64,000 nucleotides of DNA from Bradyrhizobium lablabi (lineage in GTDB: Bacteria > Pseudomonadota > Alphaproteobacteria > Rhizobiales > Xanthobacteraceae). The stretch lies in assembly GCF_900141755.1 (NCBI RefSeq), contig NZ_LT670844.1:5676501-5740500 (forward strand), written 5' to 3'. The notes beneath the pieces are model-generated. The model made no database searches, was not told where the DNA came from, and saw only the letters and a program-made list of their open reading frames with translations. The translations under genes were made by a program, and so were the position numbers. Positions 59,462-64,000 of this stretch are shown piece by piece; positions within the stretch are counted from its first letter, which is position 1, and every line of letters starts with the position of its first letter.

Positions 59462-61849
59462 ATGTCGAACGTCATCGGGATTGGCGCCGCGCCGCGCCGC
59501 AAGGAAGATTTCCGCTTTCTGACCGGTCGCGGCAATTATGTCGCCGACGTCAAGCGCGCCGACATGACATTCGGCGTGTTCATCCGTTCGCAGCACGGCC
59601 ACGCGGTGATCCGCGGCATCGACAAGAAGCCGGCGCTGGCGCTGCCGGGCGTTGAGGCCGTTTTGACCGGCGAGGACGTCGCGGCCGACGGCCTGGGATC
59701 GCTGCCTTGCGGCTGGGGCATCCATGGCTCCGACGGCCTGCCGATGAAGGAGCCGCCGTTCCCGATGCTGGCGCAGGGCAAGGTGCGCTTCGTCGGCGAT
59801 ATGGTCGCCTTCGTCATCGCTGATACGCTGGAGCAGGCGCGCGCCGCCGCTGAGGCGGTCGAGATTGATTACGAGGTGCTGCCGTCGGTGGTCGGCGTGC
59901 TCGAAGCCGTTCGCCCGGGCGCGCCGCAATTGTTCGACGATGTGCCGAACAATCTGTGCTGCGACTGGGAGCTCGGCGACAAGGCCGCGGTCGCGGTCGC
60001 CTTCCGCAAGGCCGCGCATGTCGCGCGCTTAAGCCTTGTCAACAATCGGCTGATTGGCAATCCAATGGAGCCGCGCGCGGCGATCGCCGAATATAATGCC
60101 GGCACCGGTCATTACACGCTGTGGTCCACCAGCCAGTTTCCGCATGTGGTGCGGTTTCTGATGAGCGCGCTGGTGCTGAAGATTCCCGAGCAGAAGATGC
60201 GCGTGGTGGCGCCCGATGTCGGCGGCGGCTTTGGCGTCAAGCAATTCCACTATGGCGAGGAAGCCGTCATCACCTGGGCCGCAAAACGCGTCGGCCGTCC
60301 CGTGAAATGGGTGGCCGACCGTTCCGAAGGATTTGTCTCCGATCGTCACGGCCGCGATCACGTCACCGAAGCCGAACTTGCGCTCGACGAGAACGGAAAA
60401 TTCCTGGCGCTGAAGGTCGCAACACTGGCCAATATGGGCGGCTACCTCTCGACCTTCGGTCCCAATATTCCGACCAACCTCTATGGGCCATTGTTGAGCG
60501 GCGTCTACACCACGCCCGCGATCTATTGCAACGTCAAGGTGGTCTTCACGAACACCGTGCCGGTCGATGCCTATCGCGGCGCCGGCCGTCCCGAGGCGAC
60601 CTTCGTGGTCGAACGGCTGGTCGACGTCGCGGCGAAAGAGATGGGGATCGATCGCGTCGAGTTACGCCGGCGCAACATCATCCCGAAGGAAGCCTATCCG
60701 TATCAGACGCCGGTGCTGGTCGAATATGATTCCGGCGATCCGATGGGATGCCTTGAAGGCGCGCTCGTTGCGGCCGACGTCGCGGGCTTTGGCGCGCGCA
60801 AGGCGGCTTCCGAACGTGACGGCAAATTCCGCGGCCTTGGGTTTTCGACCTATGTCGAGGCCTGCGGCCTGGCGCCGTCGCGCTTTGCCGGCCGTCTCGG
60901 CGCCCGCGGCGGACTCTACGAGAGCGCCACCGTTCGTGTGCATCCGACCGGACAGGTGACGGTCCTGATCGGCACCCATAATCACGGGCAGGGGCATGAG
61001 ACCACCTTCGCGCAGATCGTGTCCGAAAAACTCGGGGTCGCCTTCGACAACGTCGACATCGTGTTCGGCGATACCGACCGCGTACAGTTCGGCATGGGCA
61101 CCTATGGCTCGCGCTCGCTCGTCGTCGGCGGCGCCGCGCTAGCGAAGGCCAGCGACAAGGTCGTGACAAAAGGCAAGAAGATCGCGGCGCATCTGCTTGA
61201 AGCGAGCGAGCAGGACATTCAGTTCGAGGCGGGCGTGTTCTCGGTCGCCGGCACCGACCGCGGCAAGACCTTCCAGGAAATCGCAGGTGCGGCTTATGTT
61301 CCGCACAATTATCCGCTGGAGGTGCTGGAGCCCGGGCTCGAGGAGCAGGCCTATTACGATCCGATCAATTTTACCTATCCCGGCGGCTGTCACATCGCCG
61401 AGGTCGAGATCGATCCCGAGACCGGCATCGTGACGCTGGAGAAATATACCGCGGTCGACGACGTCGGCACCGTGATCAATCCGATGATCGTCGAAGGCCA
61501 GTTGCATGGCGGCATCGTTCAGGGCGTCGGCCAGGCGCTGTTCGAGAACGCCGTCTATGATGACGTCTCGGGGCAGCTGTTGTCGGGTTCGTTCATGGAC
61601 TACACCATGCCGCGCGCCGATCACTTGCCGAACATGACGATCAAGACCCATTCCACGCGGTGCACCCACACGCCGATGGGCGTGAAGGGCTGCGGCGAGG
61701 TCGGCACGATCGGTTCGCCCGCCGCCGTCATCAATGCCGTGGTCGACGCGCTGTCGCATCTTGGCGTTCAGCACGTCGACATGCCGGCGACGCCGAACCG
61801 GATCTGGCGCGTTATTCAGAACGCCGTGATGCCGCGCGCCGCGGAATAG
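59462..61849 (+). CDS. Molybdenum hydroxylase large subunit, form II CoxL-like
   Basis: A 795-residue catalytic subunit binding molybdopterin cytosine dinucleotide. Motifs: RRKEDFRFLTGRGNYVADV at the start, DVGGGFGVKQ, the active-site loop VDAYRGAGRPEATF at ~370, GTHNHGQGHETTFAQIV and the base Glu in VKGCGEVGTIGSPAAVINAV. AYRGAGR marks form II; true aerobic CO dehydrogenases (form I) have AYxCSFR. So this is probably a hydroxylase of a small aromatic, aldehyde or N-heterocycle. The start at ATG 59462 has GGAGA 6 bases upstream. A 916-codon open frame including upstream codons is an artefact. Confidence 0.94.
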   Translation: MSNVIGIGAAPRRKEDFRFLTGRGNYVADVKRADMTFGVFIRSQHGHAVIRGIDKKPALALPGVEAVLTGEDVAADGLGSLPCGWGIHGSDGLPMKEPPFPMLAQGKVRFVGDMVAFVIADTLEQARAAAEAVEIDYEVLPSVVGVLEAVRPGAPQLFDDVPNNLCCDWELGDKAAVAVAFRKAAHVARLSLVNNRLIGNPMEPRAAIAEYNAGTGHYTLWSTSQFPHVVRFLMSALVLKIPEQKMRVVAPDVGGGFGVKQFHYGEEAVITWAAKRVGRPVKWVADRSEGFVSDRHGRDHVTEAELALDENGKFLALKVATLANMGGYLSTFGPNIPTNLYGPLLSGVYTTPAIYCNVKVVFTNTVPVDAYRGAGRPEATFVVERLVDVAAKEMGIDRVELRRRNIIPKEAYPYQTPVLVEYDSGDPMGCLEGALVAADVAGFGARKAASERDGKFRGLGFSTYVEACGLAPSRFAGRLGARGGLYESATVRVHPTGQVTVLIGTHNHGQGHETTFAQIVSEKLGVAFDNVDIVFGDTDRVQFGMGTYGSRSLVVGGAALAKASDKVVTKGKKIAAHLLEASEQDIQFEAGVFSVAGTDRGKTFQEIAGAAYVPHNYPLEVLEPGLEEQAYYDPINFTYPGGCHIAEVEIDPETGIVTLEKYTAVDDVGTVINPMIVEGQLHGGIVQGVGQALFENAVYDDVSGQLLSGSFMDYTMPRADHLPNMTIKTHSTRCTHTPMGVKGCGEVGTIGSPAAVINAVVDALSHLGVQHVDMPATPNRIWRVIQNAVMPRAAE

Positions 61850-61861
61850 GAGGAAACAAAA

Positions 61862-62665
61862 ATGAGATCATTTGCATTTCACCGGCCGGACAGCCTTCAT
61901 GAAGTCTCGGCATTATTGAGCGCCGTTACCGACAGCATGCCGCTCGCCGGCGGCATGACGCTGTTGCCGACCATCAAGCAGCGGCTCGCTTCTCCGGCCG
62001 CGCTGATCGACTTGTCGAAGATCCCGCAATTATCAGGGATTTCGGCGAGTGACGAAATCCTGACCATCGGCGCGATGACCCGCCATGTCGATGTCGCGGA
62101 GTCCGAACTGGTGCGCGGCAAGATACCGCTGTTGGCGCATCTCGCCGCCGGCATCGGCGATCCCGCAGTACGCAACCGGGGCACCATCGGCGGCTCGGTC
62201 GCCAACAACGATCCGTCCGCCGACTATCCGGCCGCGGTGCTGGCGCTCGATGCGAGTGTCGTCACCGACCGCCGCGAGATTGCGGCCGACGCGTTCTTCC
62301 GGGGTCTGTTCGAGACCGCGCTCGAGCCGGGCGAGATCATCACGTCGTTGCGCTTTCCGATTCCGTCTGCCGGCGGCTATGCGAAATTCAAATCGCCGGC
62401 GTCGCGCTATGCCGTGGTCGGGGTCTGCGTCGCCAAGAGGGGCGGCAAAGTCCGTGTCGCCGTGACCGGCGCCGGCCCCGGCGTCTTCCGCGTCGCGTCG
62501 ATGGAAGCCGCGCTCGAGGCGTCCTTCACGCCAAGCGCGGTCGCGGCGATCAAAGTGCCGTCGAAAAACCTGACTTCCGATATCCACGCGGATTCGGAAT
62601 ACCGCGCGCATCTCGTGACCGTGATGGCGAAAAAGGCCGTGGCGGCCGCTCTTTTGAATTTGTGA
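61862..62665 (+). CDS. Molybdenum hydroxylase FAD subunit (CoxM-like)
   Basis: A 267-residue flavoprotein that passes electrons from the 2Fe-2S subunit to an acceptor. FAD motifs LAGGMTLLPTIKQRLASPAALIDLSKI and GTIGGSVANNDPSADYPAAVLALDA are present, followed by the CO_deh_flav_C domain. GGAGG lies 8 bases before ATG 61862. Gene order S-L-M differs from the M-S-L order of classic cox operons. Followed 8 bases later by the amidase gene. Confidence 0.95.
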   Translation: MRSFAFHRPDSLHEVSALLSAVTDSMPLAGGMTLLPTIKQRLASPAALIDLSKIPQLSGISASDEILTIGAMTRHVDVAESELVRGKIPLLAHLAAGIGDPAVRNRGTIGGSVANNDPSADYPAAVLALDASVVTDRREIAADAFFRGLFETALEPGEIITSLRFPIPSAGGYAKFKSPASRYAVVGVCVAKRGGKVRVAVTGAGPGVFRVASMEAALEASFTPSAVAAIKVPSKNLTSDIHADSEYRAHLVTVMAKKAVAAALLNL

Positions 62666-62673
62666 GGCATGCG

Positions 62674-64000
62674 GTGAAAGCAGGAAGCGCGCGCGCCGAC
62701 GGCGCCGTCGACGCGAACGAATTGGCGAGACTCTCGGCCGTCGAGCTGCTGGAGGGTTATCGCAGCAGGCGATTCACGCCGCGTGACGTCATCGAAGACG
62801 TCATCGCCGCGCTGGAACTGACCAACGCATCGTGCAACGTGGTCGTGACCGCGACCTATGATTCCGCGCGCGCCGCGGCCGACGAAGCCACCGCGGCGTG
62901 GTCGACAGGACGTCCCGAAGGCAAATTGGCTGGCGTCCCGGTGAGCATAAAAGATCTCGTCTATGTCGCCGGCGTGCGCGCGCTCGGCGGCGCCCCCGCC
63001 AACAAGGATCTGGTGCCGAGCGTCGATGCGGCCGTGGTGTCGGCACTGAAATCGGCGGGCGCGATCGTCACGTGCAAGACCACCACCTGCGAATCCGGAT
63101 ACAAGCTCACCGCCGACAGTCCGGTGTCCGGCATCACCCGCAATCCCTGGAACACGGATCGGACCAGCGGCGGATCGAGCGGCGGCGCCGCGGCGTCGGT
63201 TGCCGCCGGATGCGGTCCGCTCGCGATTGGCACCGATGGCGTCGGCTCGATCCGGGTGCCGTCGTCTTTCTGCGGCGTGGTCGGCATCAAGCCGACATTC
63301 GGACTGGTGCCGCGGTCGCCGGGATTTTCACCGCCATCATGGGCCTCGCTGGCGCATACCGGGCCGATCGCGCGCACCGTGGCCGATGCCGCATTGTTGC
63401 TGGAAGTGGTCGCCGCCCATGATCTGCGCGATGCCGCGAGCCTGCCGGTGCCGCCGCGCAGTTTTGATGCGATTCCGGGCAAGCTTGACGGCATCACGAT
63501 CGGAAGCAGTGTCGACTTCGGTTACGCCGCGGTCGCGCCCGATGTGCGCAAGGCTTTCCGCCTGGCGGCCGACACCTTGGGCTCGCTCGGCGCCGATATC
63601 GTGCCGGATTGTGTGCAGTTCGCGCCGGATATGCTGGAGCGGATCCTGAAACCGATCGCCTATACCGAGCAGGCGGCAGCCGTGTCAGGCCGCGATACCA
63701 GCGCGCTCGCCTCGTCCGACAGCGACTACCGCGACGTTGTTGCCCAAGGCGCGACCTATAGCGGCATCGACTATGTCGAGGCCAATTATCGCCGCAACAG
63801 CCTGCGCGCGTCTTTCCTGGAGATTTTCAAGACAGTCGATGCCATCGTCACGCCGACGGTTGCGGTGACGGCATTCCAAGCCGGCGCGCTCGGCGTCGAC
63901 CGGGTTGATGGCGTCGCCGTCGACCGCCATCTAGGCTGGTCGCCGTTCTCGTGGCCGATAAATCTGACCGGACTGCCGGCCGCGACGATTCCCTGCGGGT
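62674..64000 (+). CDS. Amidase (amidase signature family), 3' end outside window
   Basis: An open frame from GTG 62674 to the window edge gives 442 residues, most of a 460-500-residue amidase. The Ser-cisSer-Lys triad is visible: K93 (VSIKDLVYVAG), cis-Ser in TSGGSSGGAAAS (S168/S169) and nucleophile S192 (GTDGVGSIR), followed by FCGVVGIKPTFGLVPRSPGF. It would hydrolyse an amide to acid plus ammonia or amine. No ATG start is available: ATG 62669 is followed by a stop after one codon, so GTG 62674 is the probable start, without a good ribosome binding site. Close spacing to the FAD subunit gene suggests a shared pathway. Confidence 0.9.
   Translation, partial: MKAGSARADGAVDANELARLSAVELLEGYRSRRFTPRDVIEDVIAALELTNASCNVVVTATYDSARAAADEATAAWSTGRPEGKLAGVPVSIKDLVYVAGVRALGGAPANKDLVPSVDAAVVSALKSAGAIVTCKTTTCESGYKLTADSPVSGITRNPWNTDRTSGGSSGGAAASVAAGCGPLAIGTDGVGSIRVPSSFCGVVGIKPTFGLVPRSPGFSPPSWASLAHTGPIARTVADAALLLEVVAAHDLRDAASLPVPPRSFDAIPGKLDGITIGSSVDFGYAAVAPDVRKAFRLAADTLGSLGADIVPDCVQFAPDMLERILKPIAYTEQAAAVSGRDTSALASSDSDYRDVVAQGATYSGIDYVEANYRRNSLRASFLEIFKTVDAIVTPTVAVTAFQAGALGVDRVDGVAVDRHLGWSPFSWPINLTGLPAATIPCG

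Overview
The window reads as a chromosomal segment of a GC-rich alphaproteobacterium of the Bradyrhizobium/Rhodopseudomonas type (Nitrobacteraceae). This rests on the flagellar order fliF-fliG-fliH-fliN-flbD with a SciP homologue nearby, MnmA next to a PmtA-like lipid methyltransferase, many Tat-exported proteins, and several families of palindromic intergenic repeats that I associate with this group. The species is an inference; no rRNA gene is present.

Layout. 1-5 kb: an AraC-type gene remnant, a DUF4112 protein, small hypothetical proteins, methionine sulfoxide reductases msrB and msrA, a truncated caspase-like gene and a RecD2/Dda-like helicase. 5-9.4 kb: a flavin-dependent luciferase-like oxidoreductase, an SDR protein lacking its Ser and Tyr catalytic residues, a CmcJ/NvfI-family protein and an alpha/beta hydrolase. 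9.4-16.7 kb: sulfur metabolism. metY is divergent from a tight ssuA-ssuD-ssuC-ssuB-flavin reductase operon, and a convergent two-cluster Fe-S protein overlaps the reductase 3' end. 17-21 kb: an AraC regulator, a broken porin gene and a YadA-like trimeric autotransporter adhesin translationally coupled to a proline-rich secreted protein. 21-29.5 kb: flagellar genes, all on the minus strand (fliK-flgD; sciP; fliF-fliG-fliH-fliN-flbD). 29.7-32.5 kb: mnmA, pmtA-like, a small secreted protein and a tRNA with a CAT anticodon. 32.6-40 kb: PaaI-type thioesterase, TetR regulator with a palindromic operator candidate, exported MBL hydrolase, 2-hydroxyacid dehydrogenase, quinone-oxidoreductase-like MDR, exported chloroperoxidase-like hydrolase and an AraC regulator. 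40-41.1 kb: noncoding, including a dispersed repeat.

41.3-49.2 kb: a class III adenylate cyclase with a C4 zinc ribbon, then an apparent sugar locus: L-fucose-dehydrogenase-like aldo/keto reductase, fuconolactonase-like amidohydrolase, an ABC sugar importer (two permeases and a long binding protein, no ATPase) and a FucU-like mutarotase. The parts fit uptake, anomer interconversion, oxidation and lactone opening of an L-fucose-like sugar.

49.4-64 kb: a short-form AMP nucleosidase, a DUF485/acetate-type symporter pair, a nitrilase, a LysR regulator, a spermidine/putrescine-type ABC importer, a three-subunit molybdenum hydroxylase (form II CoxL-like, AYRGAGR signature) and an amidase running off the window. 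The co-oriented run from the ABC importer to the amidase, next to a nitrilase and LysR, is the best candidate here for an undescribed catabolic system, probably for a nitrogen-containing (heterocyclic, nitrile or amide) compound. That function is inferred from gene content only.
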